64,000 bases of DNA from contig NZ_JAGHZZ010000002.1 of NCBI RefSeq assembly GCF_017745095.1, positions 434,001 to 498,000 of the forward strand. Reading direction: 5' to 3'. Made by a program: the position numbers and the translations under genes. This DNA is from Sporocytophaga sp. (lineage in GTDB: Bacteria > Bacteroidota > Bacteroidia > Cytophagales > Cytophagaceae). Positions 8,095 through 16,365 of the stretch are shown piece by piece. The notes beneath the pieces are model-generated. The model made no database searches and was not told the origin of the DNA. It was given only the letters and a program-made list of their open reading frames with translations. Position 1 is the stretch's first letter, and every line of letters starts with the position of its first letter.

Positions 8095-9345
8095 TCAATT
8101 CACTATAATTTTTCCGGAGGTTTGAATTGCATTGTTCTGATAAATCTGATAGAAATACAATCCTTTGCTTAAAGAATGTTCAACGTCTACATCCTGATTA
8201 TCTATTAATACTTCACGTACCTTATTTCCTCTTTGATCAAAGATCATTAATGCCCCATTTGCAAATTCAGAAGTGATATGAATTGAATTACTCTCAGAAA
8301 CAGGATTAGGGTATAACTTGATTGTCTGAGATAATTTTTCTGTATTACTCAAAATCACATTCAATTGAGGTTTAATTAATATTGTTCTAAAGTTATTTAC
8401 ATGTGTTGAACATGACATGATAACCTGATCATCATTAGTAACAGTAACATTACGAACGAAACTTCCAAGATCTTCCGGTCTTTCATATTGCCATATAACA
8501 TTTCCATTAAAATCTACCTTAGTAACTCCTGAACCTGCAATCCCAGCCCCTTCTTGCAATTGATAGAAATAAATTCCATTCTCATTACTCTGACTTCCTT
8601 CTATCATTGAAGTCATTTCTTTTGACCACAAGGTATCCAGATCCATGTTAAGTGAAATAAGCCTTCCATTCCACGTTGTCGCAATAAATCCGTTGGGACT
8701 TTTATGCAAGGCCACGAGGTCTTCATTAATAGTGTACTGTTTTTTATTTACAACTTCTCCATTGCTGCTGTATGTAATGAATTCTATAGGATTGGTTTCC
8801 TGAGCATTTATTCTATGCACACCTATGATATACCCATCCTGAATTTCCAATGGTGCTGTCATGTTCTTAGTGTCGGCAATAAAATTATCCCATATCACTT
8901 CCCCGTTTTTGTTAAGCTTTATAAAATTAGAATCATGAAGCCCTTGTCTGGAAACAATGAATTGGTTTAAACTATCTATAATAAATAATCCTCCATTCTG
9001 AGTGTAGACAGTTTCCAACAATTCTCCATCAAAATTAAATTTTTTATAAGCTCCTGGAGAATTGGTGTAAATGACAATCTCATCCTTAGCTGTGACATAT
9101 GATGCTGAATAAAATGGCAATACTTCTGTTGTCTCTTTTCTTAAAATAATTTCTCCTGCAGAATTTATTTTAAGAAATTCCACCTTCATTTCATCTCGAT
9201 AATTGAAATAATAATGAATCGTCAGCATTTCTCCTTTACTGGAAACGTGTACTTTACCAAACAATTCCTTAAAATTTTGTATAGTCTGTGCCTTCACAAA
9301 AAGGCAAAAAAATAAAAGTGTGAGTGTTCCCCAAAAATTTTTCAT
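8095..9345 (-). CDS. Secreted beta-propeller-like protein with T9SS type A sorting domain (paralogue)
   Basis: 416 residues and colinear with the neighbour at 6781, starting with a signal peptide cut near FVKAQ. Shared landmarks include FKELFGKVHVSSKGEMLTI, VEFLKINSAGEI, EVLPFYSASYV, HRINAQETNPIEF and the sorting domain KLYPNPVSESNSIHITS with SKGLYFYQIYQNN and the end KIIVN. The two genes differ throughout, so the duplication is not very recent. A 66-base gap separates them. A possible Bacteroidota -7 element lies about 80 bases upstream. Both may be paired proteins exported together, but no partner or substrate can be named. Confidence 0.8.
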   Translation of the reverse strand: MKNFWGTLTLLFFCLFVKAQTIQNFKELFGKVHVSSKGEMLTIHYYFNYRDEMKVEFLKINSAGEIILRKETTEVLPFYSASYVTAKDEIVIYTNSPGAYKKFNFDGELLETVYTQNGGLFIIDSLNQFIVSRQGLHDSNFIKLNKNGEVIWDNFIADTKNMTAPLEIQDGYIIGVHRINAQETNPIEFITYSSNGEVVNKKQYTINEDLVALHKSPNGFIATTWNGRLISLNMDLDTLWSKEMTSMIEGSQSNENGIYFYQLQEGAGIAGSGVTKVDFNGNVIWQYERPEDLGSFVRNVTVTNDDQVIMSCSTHVNNFRTILIKPQLNVILSNTEKLSQTIKLYPNPVSESNSIHITSEFANGALMIFDQRGNKVREVLIDNQDVDVEHSLSKGLYFYQIYQNNAIQTSGKIIVN

Positions 9346-9423
9346 TCGATTTACAATGTTTACCTATTAGACTTCAAAAGTGAAAATCGTTCCCATAAAC
9401 ACTTCAATGAATCTAATTTCGTG

Positions 9424-9431
9424 CAAAATTA
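9424..9431 (-). promoter_or_regulatory. Candidate Bacteroidota -7 element for the T9SS protein gene at 8095
   Basis: On the minus strand this reads TAATTTTG, an exact match to the TAnnTTTG -7 consensus known from Bacteroidota. It would place the transcript start about 70-75 bases before the ATG at 9345. No good -33 TTG at the normal spacing was found, so this is tentative. Confidence 0.35.
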
Positions 9432-9624
9432 AATTGACATTTTTTAAAACATATATTTGCAATTGAATTTGAAATACTAAAAATCAATAGGTTCCATAAA
9501 AAACCATAAATTTAGGCCCTCAGTTTTTTATTTTTTTAGAAAAAAAAACGAACTTAGATTTAAGTGACGGTTAAAGAAGCTCCTTTCAAGGTTTAATTTC
9601 ATCAAAACTAACTCTTTCGTCGCT

Positions 9625-9727
9625 AAATAGCCTCTGTGCGGAAATGTATTTCACTTTTTATTTCCATGGGACTAAAAGGTTTAATCGCTGGAAGTAATTA
9701 AATTCAATAATATTACAGAGGCTATTT
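9625..9727. repeat. 103-bp segment bounded by perfect 13-bp inverted repeats
   Basis: aaatagcctctgt at 9625-9637 is matched by its exact reverse complement at 9715-9727, with 77 bases between. The loop is too long for a simple terminator. It could be a small palindromic-ended element (MITE-like) or a regulatory RNA fold. No target-site duplication is obvious. Confidence 0.45.
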
Positions 9728-9738
9728 TTTCCCTAAAA

Positions 9739-9770
9739 TAAAAAAACGCACCGGATTGCTCCGGCACGTC
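9739..9770 (-). terminator. Rho-independent terminator of the OYE reductase gene
   Basis: On the minus strand a hairpin (ACGTGCCGG / CCGGTGCGT with two G-U pairs and a 6-base loop) is followed directly by a run of T. It lies 26 bases after the stop codon at 9796. Confidence 0.85.
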
Positions 9771-9795
9771 TTTTCAACTTCACGTGGCGTTAATA

Positions 9796-10884
9796 TTAAT
9801 TTAGAGAAGTATAATCTGTATATCCCTCGTCACCCGCTGCATAGAACAATTGCTGATTACCTTCTGCAAGAGGAGCATTTTTCCTGAAGCGCTCTGGTAA
9901 ATCAGGATTAGAAATAAAGAACCTGCCAAATGAAACCAGGTCTCCTCTACCCTCTTCTAATGCTTGCTCTGCGCTGGCTTTGTCATAACCACCTGCAAGG
10001 ATCAGTGTATTTTTAAAAGTACTTCTGATAGTAGAAACCAATGAACGTCCTTCCTCTGAAGCATTTGCAAGAACATCTATCAGGTGTAAATAAAGTATGT
10101 CCAGTTTATTTAACTCTTCTGCCAGATACTTATAAGTTTCAGCAGTTTCAGGATATAGCTCCAGATCATTAAATGTATTGTATGGAGAAAGTCTGATACC
10201 AACTTTATCTTTACCTATTGCTGCAATCACTGCTTTGGTTGTTTCAAGTAGAAATCTGCTTCTGTTTTCGGCTGAACTACCATAAGCATCAGTTCTCTTA
10301 TTGGCTGTAGGATTGATAAATTGCTCAATAAGATAACCATTTGCTCCATGCAACTCCACACCGTCAAAACCCGCTTGTATAGCATTTTTAGCAGCTTGAG
10401 CGAACTCGGCAATGGTCTGTTTGATTTCCTCTGCGGTAAGCTCTGATGGCTGAGGCATAGGTTGCATACCCAATGTATCTGTCCACATTTCACCTTTGGA
10501 AGCAACAGCAGAAGGAGCGACAATTCTGGCTCCTGGCAACATGTTTGCCGGATGGGCGATTCTACCAACGTGCATCAATTGCACTACGATTTTCCCACCT
10601 TTATCATGAACAGCCTTTGTTACTTTCTTCCAGCTTTCAATTTGTTCTTTTGTAAAAATACCAGGAGTTCTAGCATAACCAATACCATTAGCAGATGGAG
10701 CTGTCCCTTCTGTAATGATAAGTCCTGCAGAAGCTCTTTGAGCATAGTAGGTTGCTACATTTTCTCCAGGAATGGAATTGATAGCTCTTGACCTTGTCAT
10801 AGGAGCCATAACAATTCTATTTTTAATTTCGAACCCACCGATTTTGGTTGATGTAAATAAAATGTCTTTTACTGTTGTTTCCAT
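9796..10884 (-). CDS. Old Yellow Enzyme family ene-reductase (NemA/XenB-like)
   Basis: 362 residues, the normal length for FMN-dependent Old Yellow Enzyme reductases. Visible landmarks are the N-terminal FMN-loop motif MAPMTRSRA (about 26-34), YAQRASAGLIITEGT, the substrate-binding pair in VELHGANGYLIEQF (His and Asn, about 177-190), GIRLSPYNTFND, and the C-terminal phosphate-binding part LILAGGYDKA and DLVSFGRFFISNPDLP. It should use NAD(P)H to reduce activated C=C bonds or nitro compounds in the cytoplasm. The MarR gene lies 83 bases upstream in the same direction, and a palindrome sits in its own leader, so it is probably induced by electrophiles. The natural substrate cannot be read from sequence. 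Confidence 0.92.
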   Translation of the reverse strand: METTVKDILFTSTKIGGFEIKNRIVMAPMTRSRAINSIPGENVATYYAQRASAGLIITEGTAPSANGIGYARTPGIFTKEQIESWKKVTKAVHDKGGKIVVQLMHVGRIAHPANMLPGARIVAPSAVASKGEMWTDTLGMQPMPQPSELTAEEIKQTIAEFAQAAKNAIQAGFDGVELHGANGYLIEQFINPTANKRTDAYGSSAENRSRFLLETTKAVIAAIGKDKVGIRLSPYNTFNDLELYPETAETYKYLAEELNKLDILYLHLIDVLANASEEGRSLVSTIRSTFKNTLILAGGYDKASAEQALEEGRGDLVSFGRFFISNPDLPERFRKNAPLAEGNQQLFYAAGDEGYTDYTSLN

Positions 10885-10892
10885 AAATTTAG

Positions 10893-10913
10893 TTTTAACG
10901 TAATTCGTTTAAA
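10893..10913. promoter_or_regulatory. Candidate MarR operator in front of the OYE gene
   Basis: Near-perfect inverted repeat (ttttaacg, 5-base spacer, cgtttaaa; 7 of 8 positions pair) starting 9 bases upstream of the reductase ATG. Its TTTAA/TTAAA arms resemble those of the larger palindrome in front of the marR gene, which is why I link both to the MarR protein. Confidence 0.45.
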
Positions 10914-10967
10914 CAATTAATTAACTATAAAAATACCCTTTTTGTTAAAAGGGAGAAAATCAATGCT

Positions 10968-11417
10968 CTAACCTCTTAGTTTATCAAGCAGATCAGATAA
11001 AGTATTTGCTTCTTCCTCAGTGAGGTTTTCAGCGATTTTATTATTCTCCTTCATAAAAGGCTCCATCTCTTCAAGGAGCTTCAAACCTTTTTCAGTAATA
11101 CCGATGTTGACCTGCCTTCTGTTTTCCTCATTGACAAAACGATCCACAAGGCCTTTGCTCAATAACCTATCACACAGCCTCGTGAGGTCAGGATTTTTAT
11201 CTATCATCACTTCCTTAATAGCTCCGCAACAAGCTGACTCGGGATGTCTGCCACGGAGAATTCTGAGTACATTATACTGTTGATGAGTAAGGTCAAAGCG
11301 TTTGAATAATTCTTCAAGCTGCCCGTTTAACTGATTGTAAGTATAAATCAGATTCACCCATGCTCTTTCCTGGGAATTATTAAATTTTTTCTGCTTTATC
11401 GCCTCCTCAATTTTCAT
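10968..11417 (-). CDS. MarR family transcriptional regulator
   Basis: 149 residues with the MarR winged-helix layout: dimerisation helix at 10-40, LTHQQYNVLRILRG (helix before the HTH), recognition region KNPDLTRLCDRLLSKGLVDR (about 74-93), wing with NEENRRQVNIGITEKG, and a C-terminal dimerisation helix. Two adjacent Cys (63, 64) lie at the start of the DNA-binding part, a possible site for sensing electrophiles or oxidants; this is a guess. The reductase gene follows 83 bases downstream. A 25-bp palindrome covers its own upstream region, suggesting autorepression. Family is certain, ligand unknown. Confidence 0.9.
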   Translation of the reverse strand: MKIEEAIKQKKFNNSQERAWVNLIYTYNQLNGQLEELFKRFDLTHQQYNVLRILRGRHPESACCGAIKEVMIDKNPDLTRLCDRLLSKGLVDRFVNEENRRQVNIGITEKGLKLLEEMEPFMKENNKIAENLTEEEANTLSDLLDKLRG

Positions 11418-11437
11418 ATTTCAAATTTATAGCATTT

Positions 11438-11462
11438 TTTAAACAAACAAAATTTGTTTAAA
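11438..11462. promoter_or_regulatory. Candidate autoregulatory operator of marR
   Basis: Perfect 10-bp inverted repeat (tttaaacaaa, spacer caaaa, tttgtttaaa) 21 bases upstream of the MarR start codon. It is in the position where MarR repressors normally bind their own promoters. Confidence 0.55.
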
Positions 11463-11487
11463 CAAAGTTTTAAAAATTTCGAAAAAA

Positions 11488-11889
11488 TTAATTTACCAGG
11501 TGTTCAATGTCCTTTAGGAGAATTAATAATGCTTTATTGGATAAATACACTTCCACAGCGCAAAGTGTAAGAGATATCAGCATCATAATCAGGCTAATTC
11601 CGAAAACAGTATGCACCAAATGCGTAACACCGTTATAGATTAAATACATCGTAAAAGCAGCAGAAAACATTCCTACTATCCCTACAAGCTGCATATTCCT
11701 TATGAGCATTATCCTTTGCCTTAGGATTTTTATCTGTTTAATAATGACATCAGACTGTTCGGAAGTGTATTGACTATGCAGTGCTCTGATTCTATTGCTG
11801 ATTGCAATATACCTATTGGTATAGGCTAACAGCAATAGGGAAATTGTCGGAAATAAAAGTGCAGGTGTTGTTAAAGCTAGGTCGTTCAT
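11488..11889 (-). CDS. DUF2721 family membrane protein
   Basis: 133 residues with the DUF2721 pattern: an N-terminal membrane segment starting LTTPALLFPTISLLLLAY, the conserved NRYIAISNRIRAL stretch, a basic helix KQIKILRQRIMLIRNM, and two further membrane segments (about 68-88 and 93-115). It is an inner-membrane protein of unknown function in many bacteria. It stands alone: the MarR palindrome region lies downstream and 271 bases without a gene lie upstream. No regulatory motif was recognised. Confidence 0.8.
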   Translation of the reverse strand: MNDLALTTPALLFPTISLLLLAYTNRYIAISNRIRALHSQYTSEQSDVIIKQIKILRQRIMLIRNMQLVGIVGMFSAAFTMYLIYNGVTHLVHTVFGISLIMMLISLTLCAVEVYLSNKALLILLKDIEHLVN

Positions 11890-12160
11890 CTGAATTATTC
11901 ATGAGTCTGGGATTTTCAGCTCAGTTTAAAGATAACTATTGGGAGAGAGATTTTACTCACTGGTTTTAAAAATTATATGGAAGTAGAGAAATTGATTCAA
12001 AATGTGATTTGCCAAACCGACTATGAAGTGTCTGCCTTCCTCTTTTATAGATAACATTAAAATGTACTGATTTAATGTTCCTTTTCATCTCTGCACACTC
12101 ACCCAACTTCAGAACATTACCATTGAATTTTGTTCCAATCATCCTTTAACTTTAATTTTT

Positions 12161-12525
12161 TTATTCATTCTCCGAACATATTTTATAATCAACTTCTAGC
12201 TCTGAATAATTTTGTTCTGACTTTGGTTTAATAGCTACATAATATATCTCTTCTTTTTCCGATAAAAACATAATCACTAATCCAAGCTTGTTTTCTGAAT
12301 ACTGAATTAGTTTTTTAACACATGGAGGATAATTTCGTGATCGTTGAACCATTTTTAAAGAATCATTACATCCTAAACTTGATTCCCAAATTATAGGATA
12401 ACCATTTTTGTCATTTATTGAATAGTGTGTTATTAAATTAATGATTTGTAAATCATATGGCATTTCTTGACATGACACTAATGTGAAAAAATCAAACTAA
12501 CAAATACTAGTTTTATGTCTATCAT
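12161..12525 (-). pseudogene. Small lipoprotein gene with a frameshift inside its signal peptide
   Basis: The open frame from a GTG at 12478 gives 105 residues (CQEMPYDLQIINLITHYSIN ... ending ICSENE) with no signal peptide. Reading upstream, an ATG at 12523-12525 opens MIDIKLVFVSLIF and then hits a stop. Adding one T to the run of six T (12486-12491 on the plus strand) joins the two frames as MIDIKLVFVSLIFFTLVSC followed by QEMPYD, a perfect lipoprotein signal peptide with lipobox LVSC. Either this homopolymer slipped (phase variation or inactivation) or the assembly is one base short. The mature part, ~103 residues, matches nothing I recognise. Confidence 0.7.
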
Positions 12526-12617
12526 TATAATTTTAAAGATTAAAATTGTTTTAGTTATTAGATAATAGATAATCGACACTGTAGGATATGCTTGGCTATA
12601 TAAACTTACACTTTCCC

Positions 12618-12647
12618 AAAAAAAAGGCTATCTTTTTCAAGATAGCC
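12618..12647 (-). terminator. Rho-independent terminator of the T9SS adhesin operon
   Basis: Minus-strand hairpin with a perfect 9-bp stem (GGCTATCTT / AAGATAGCC), a GAAA tetraloop and eight T directly after. It lies 29 bases past the stop of the PorE-like gene. Confidence 0.92.
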
Positions 12648-12675
12648 TCAAATCAATATTCGATTTAATTACTTA

Positions 12676-15234
12676 TCATTTATTAATCCTTAAAATCATA
12701 CCCTTCTTCACTGAGTAGCCATCCAGCTTATTAAGGTCTTTGAGCTCTTCTATGGTCAATCCGAATTTTTTGGCAATGCTATCTATAGAATCACCTTCCA
12801 CAACGGAATACTTACCTGCTCCGGAAACACTTGCATTCATCTTAACCTTCAGTTTTTGTCCTGCAAAAATGGTATTGTCTTTTAACGAATTTAACTGAAT
12901 TAATTCTTCAGGTGTCATACCAAACAAACGGCTTATGGAAAACAATGTATTGCCTGACTCTGCTATATAATAATCCTCCCCTTCGTTTAGCGGTGCTGTT
13001 TTTTTATTAAGATTAGCGACAAAACCATTTGGATTTACATCGTCTTCATCTCTGTCTACCTCTGACATGGTAGATGGAGCAACGATGTCTGCATCTCCTG
13101 TTCTTCTCACTCTTAATGGAGTGAATGCTTCAAGGTTCTGCCCGTTAAGGTTGTTCAGTTTTTTAATCTCTTCAACAGACATCTTATATTTTTTGGCAAT
13201 CTCCTCAATTGTAACCTTTGGCTCTATAATATAGGTCATGGCCTTAGCCTGATATCCCGGTCCTCCGATGATATGAAACTCTACCCTTCTGTTCAGCTGT
13301 CTGCCTATAGCATTTTTATTTGCTACCATAGGTTTGCCTTCTCCCATAGCATTTACAACAAGGGCACTTTTATCAAGTCCTTTTGATTTAAGATAATCCA
13401 GAGCTTTAGTTCCTCTTTTTTCTGACAAGGCAACATTGTAGGCATCCGAACCATAGCTGTCAGTAAAGGCATTCATTTCGATCTGTACCTCCGGATGTTT
13501 TTTGTAGTATGCACAAAGATCATCCAGTGTCTTTTTAGCTTCCGGTCTTAACTCAAATTTATCGAAATCGAAATATATGTTTTCAAACAGAACTCTTGAT
13601 ACTGGCTGGTCGGAAGATTTTACTTTTACATCTTCCACGAGGTATTTTATCTCAGCTGTGATCTTTGCATCTTTATCTTCAAGAGTTACTTTATAGTTAT
13701 CAGGCTTAAGATTTTCGTATCTGAAAGTACCCTTTTCATTAGTCGTCGTTCTTTTCAGCGTTTCATTCTTTTCGTTTTTAAGGATAACTCCTACATCCGA
13801 AGCAGGCTTATGAGTTTCTTCATCTACAAGAGTACCTACTATCGAAATACTCTGAGCCTCTTGTAAAGAATCTTTGTCAACTTGTGCAATAAGGGCTTGT
13901 TTACTTTCAATCATAAACATGTAGATGTCATCGTTTCCGATACCACCATCACGGTTTGAAGCCAGGTACCCTTTTTTCTCACCTACTACAAAATAGAAAT
14001 CATCTTTACTGGAGTTAAATGGTAGACCCACGTTCTGAACTTCTTCTGTGAAGTTCTTTCCTTTTGCCATAAATATATCCAGTCCCCCAAAGCCTTCGCG
14101 ACCGTTGGTTGAGAAAAACAATGTCCTGTCCGGAGGATAATAACATGGAGACATATCTATCCCAGGAGTGTTAATCTCTGCTCCCATATTGATTGCTTTT
14201 CCCCAATTATCATCACCGCTACATGTGCTATAGTAAATATCATGCATCCCCATTCCACCTTCTCTTTTTGACACAAAGAACAATGTATCCGAATTTGGTG
14301 ACACAGAGGGCTGAACGTTGTATGTTTTAGGGTAATTGATATTTTCATTAAGCTTTACAGGATTGGTCCATTTGCCACTTTCCTGTTTGGTCATATAAAT
14401 AGCACATTCATAAGCTATGATCTTTCCTGTTTTTACAGGTTCATCACATCTAGTAAAGTAAAATTTTGATCTGTCTTTGTTAAAAGAACCGCCGGACTCA
14501 TTGAACTTGGAATTTACCACACTGAATTTGTCCTTGTCATCCATTTGCTTCCAGGTCAAACCTTCTTTTTTGAATCTGAAGTTATCACTGTATTCACCGC
14601 CAAGCATTCCATATTCGCTTTCACCAATAGATTCCGGTCTAGCCGAAGTAACAATGATGGTACTGTCATTTTCGAATATAACCGGAGAATAATCTGATTC
14701 TGCTGAGTTGACAGGAGATTTCAAATTAAAGAATTCGTAATCCCTTACAGGCTTTTTCATTTCATCAATGGCAAGCGTACAGCCATTTTTATCAATTTCA
14801 GCCTGGTCTTTGTATTTCTTTGTTTCTGAATCAGGATTAGGGTTTTCATTGATAAAATCCTGAAACTGCTTTTCTGCTTCCTCATATTTACCATTAAGCT
14901 TAAGCATTAGAGCATACCAATATCTTCCCAGAGGAAAATCCGGGAGTGCCTTTTCAACGGAAATTTTATAATATTTTTCTGCCGAAGGATAATTAAAATG
15001 GAATCTGTAAGCTTCAGCAAGCCTGTAGCCAACATAATTATTACTTGGTTCTTCTGCATACACCTTTTCGTATTCCTGAGAAGCCAAATAGTAATCCATA
15101 TTTTCAAAATACTTATCTGCAAGCTCTACAGAAGCTTTCTCTTCTTTCTTTTTTCCTTTTTTCTGCGCCCAAAGATCATTATGCTGAAAGCACAAAAAGA
15201 AAAGGATAAACAGAAGTGTGAGCGTCTTTTTCAT
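12676..15234 (-). CDS. PorE-like OmpA-family lipoprotein-type anchor with TPR, PD40, carboxypeptidase-regulatory and three LysM domains
   Basis: 852 residues with a signal peptide (cut near LWAQ). Order of domains: TPR-like helices (about 35-135), PD40/WD40-type beta-propeller (170-440, with SPNSDTLFFVSKREGG and LFFSTNGREGFGGLDI), a carboxypeptidase regulatory-like sandwich (465-540), an OmpA peptidoglycan-binding domain (545-660: YFDFDKFELRPEAKKTLDDL, then NRRVEFHIIG), and three LysM modules (about 665-710, 755-800, 806-850). TPR-WD40-CRD-OmpA is the layout of PorE, a periplasmic T9SS component linking the trans-envelope machine to the cell wall; the extra LysM modules would strengthen the wall grip. 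It is last of three genes with a SprB-like adhesin and PorP/SprF, so it probably serves that adhesin. Confidence 0.88.
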   Translation of the reverse strand: MKKTLTLLFILFFLCFQHNDLWAQKKGKKKEEKASVELADKYFENMDYYLASQEYEKVYAEEPSNNYVGYRLAEAYRFHFNYPSAEKYYKISVEKALPDFPLGRYWYALMLKLNGKYEEAEKQFQDFINENPNPDSETKKYKDQAEIDKNGCTLAIDEMKKPVRDYEFFNLKSPVNSAESDYSPVIFENDSTIIVTSARPESIGESEYGMLGGEYSDNFRFKKEGLTWKQMDDKDKFSVVNSKFNESGGSFNKDRSKFYFTRCDEPVKTGKIIAYECAIYMTKQESGKWTNPVKLNENINYPKTYNVQPSVSPNSDTLFFVSKREGGMGMHDIYYSTCSGDDNWGKAINMGAEINTPGIDMSPCYYPPDRTLFFSTNGREGFGGLDIFMAKGKNFTEEVQNVGLPFNSSKDDFYFVVGEKKGYLASNRDGGIGNDDIYMFMIESKQALIAQVDKDSLQEAQSISIVGTLVDEETHKPASDVGVILKNEKNETLKRTTTNEKGTFRYENLKPDNYKVTLEDKDAKITAEIKYLVEDVKVKSSDQPVSRVLFENIYFDFDKFELRPEAKKTLDDLCAYYKKHPEVQIEMNAFTDSYGSDAYNVALSEKRGTKALDYLKSKGLDKSALVVNAMGEGKPMVANKNAIGRQLNRRVEFHIIGGPGYQAKAMTYIIEPKVTIEEIAKKYKMSVEEIKKLNNLNGQNLEAFTPLRVRRTGDADIVAPSTMSEVDRDEDDVNPNGFVANLNKKTAPLNEGEDYYIAESGNTLFSISRLFGMTPEELIQLNSLKDNTIFAGQKLKVKMNASVSGAGKYSVVEGDSIDSIAKKFGLTIEELKDLNKLDGYSVKKGMILRINK

Positions 15235-15305
15235 CGCTGATAACCTCCCATAATTCTAAATTGAATTTAAATAATTTGAAACCTGTATACGAAAGTAGAA
15301 AAAAA

Positions 15306-16364
15306 TCAGATTCTAGGTGTGTAAAACCTTCTAGATCTGCCTTCCCTTACTTTCATGAGTGTGAGAGAAATTTCATAAGCTCCCCTTCCGCGACTGATAC
15401 TCTTGAGAGCTGAGGCGTTATAATCATAGCTGAAACCAATCATGTAATTGTCATTACCTAGGCCCAGCGAAGCTATAAACGCGTCCTGCAAACGATACCA
15501 TCCTCCGAAAATAACGTCACGTGGAGCCAAAAATTTCTTTTGGTCGTTGAATACATACGTAAAATATGCTCCTGCGTTTATTTGTCTGTAAGGGTTTTGA
15601 CTTAAAACCAGGACATTTGGAGAAATATTTAATCTTTCTCCAGCTTTTACTTCGAAGCCTGCATGTAATTTGAAAAGATAAGGTACTTTGTTAGTTACTC
15701 CTTTCACCATCGATTCATTGGGTGATGAAAGATGGTAGGCTGCAAACCCAGCATATGCGCTGTAGCCTTTATCAGAATAATCTCTGCCTGCATTGTAGTA
15801 GTATATTGCACCGGCAGAAACATCGGCATATATTTTAGCTGTATTGACACTTTCCTCGCTTACGTACTCAGTAACATCGTAACCGATATAGGGATTGAAT
15901 TGAGATCCCCATTGTAAATTCGTGAAGTCTATATTCCTCTGAACAATACCTCCCTGAAGACCGAAAGTAAGGCAATTCATTTTATTGCTACTTAGCCAGA
16001 GGTTATATGCTGCATTAAGATTGATTCCAATGGTTTTAAAATTTCCATCTCCAGCCCTATCATTATAAATAGAGAGACCTATACCACCAAGGTGAGAGTC
16101 TTCAATTCCCTTTTTACCATAAATAGGGTTAATCAAGGAAATCTGATTTGTAACATAAGGAATGTTGGCAACAGATCTCCACTGATTTCTATAATTGGAA
16201 TTAAAAGTAAGATTGGAATAAATCCCTGCCATAGCAGGATTCAGGTAAAGTCCGGATGCATAGTATTGGGAAAATGTCGCATCCTGGGCCTTAACCTCTC
16301 TGAAACAAAGGGATACAATAAAAACACAGGCCCAAAAGCCGACATATATCCTCTTCAGTTTCAT
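15306..16364 (-). CDS. PorP/SprF family outer-membrane protein
   Basis: 352 residues. The signal peptide (cut near VKAQD) is followed by the PorP/SprF signature: FSQYYASGLYLNPAMAGIYS and FNSNYRNQWRSVANIPYVT. The rest alternates short beta strands typical of a membrane beta-barrel. PorP/SprF proteins pair with a particular type-B T9SS cargo and are needed for its export or surface attachment. Its ATG is one base from the stop of the giant adhesin gene, so the pair is translationally linked. The PorE-like gene follows 71 bases later. Specific pairing is inferred from that linkage. Confidence 0.93.
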   Translation of the reverse strand: MKLKRIYVGFWACVFIVSLCFREVKAQDATFSQYYASGLYLNPAMAGIYSNLTFNSNYRNQWRSVANIPYVTNQISLINPIYGKKGIEDSHLGGIGLSIYNDRAGDGNFKTIGINLNAAYNLWLSSNKMNCLTFGLQGGIVQRNIDFTNLQWGSQFNPYIGYDVTEYVSEESVNTAKIYADVSAGAIYYYNAGRDYSDKGYSAYAGFAAYHLSSPNESMVKGVTNKVPYLFKLHAGFEVKAGERLNISPNVLVLSQNPYRQINAGAYFTYVFNDQKKFLAPRDVIFGGWYRLQDAFIASLGLGNDNYMIGFSYDYNASALKSISRGRGAYEISLTLMKVREGRSRRFYTPRI

Positions 16365-16365
16365 A

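Larger units (their letters stand above)
9346..9795. other. 450-base gene-free gap
   Basis: No coding frame is convincing here. It holds a candidate -7 element for the gene at 8095, a pair of 13-bp inverted repeats 77 bases apart, and the terminator of the reductase gene, each listed separately. The rest (9432-9620) is AT-rich sequence with no structure I recognise. Confidence 0.7.

Noticed and set aside
9453-9460. TATATTTG on the plus strand, an exact -7 element match
   Set aside because: No plus-strand gene follows for 12 kb and the -33 spacing is poor; likely chance in AT-rich DNA.
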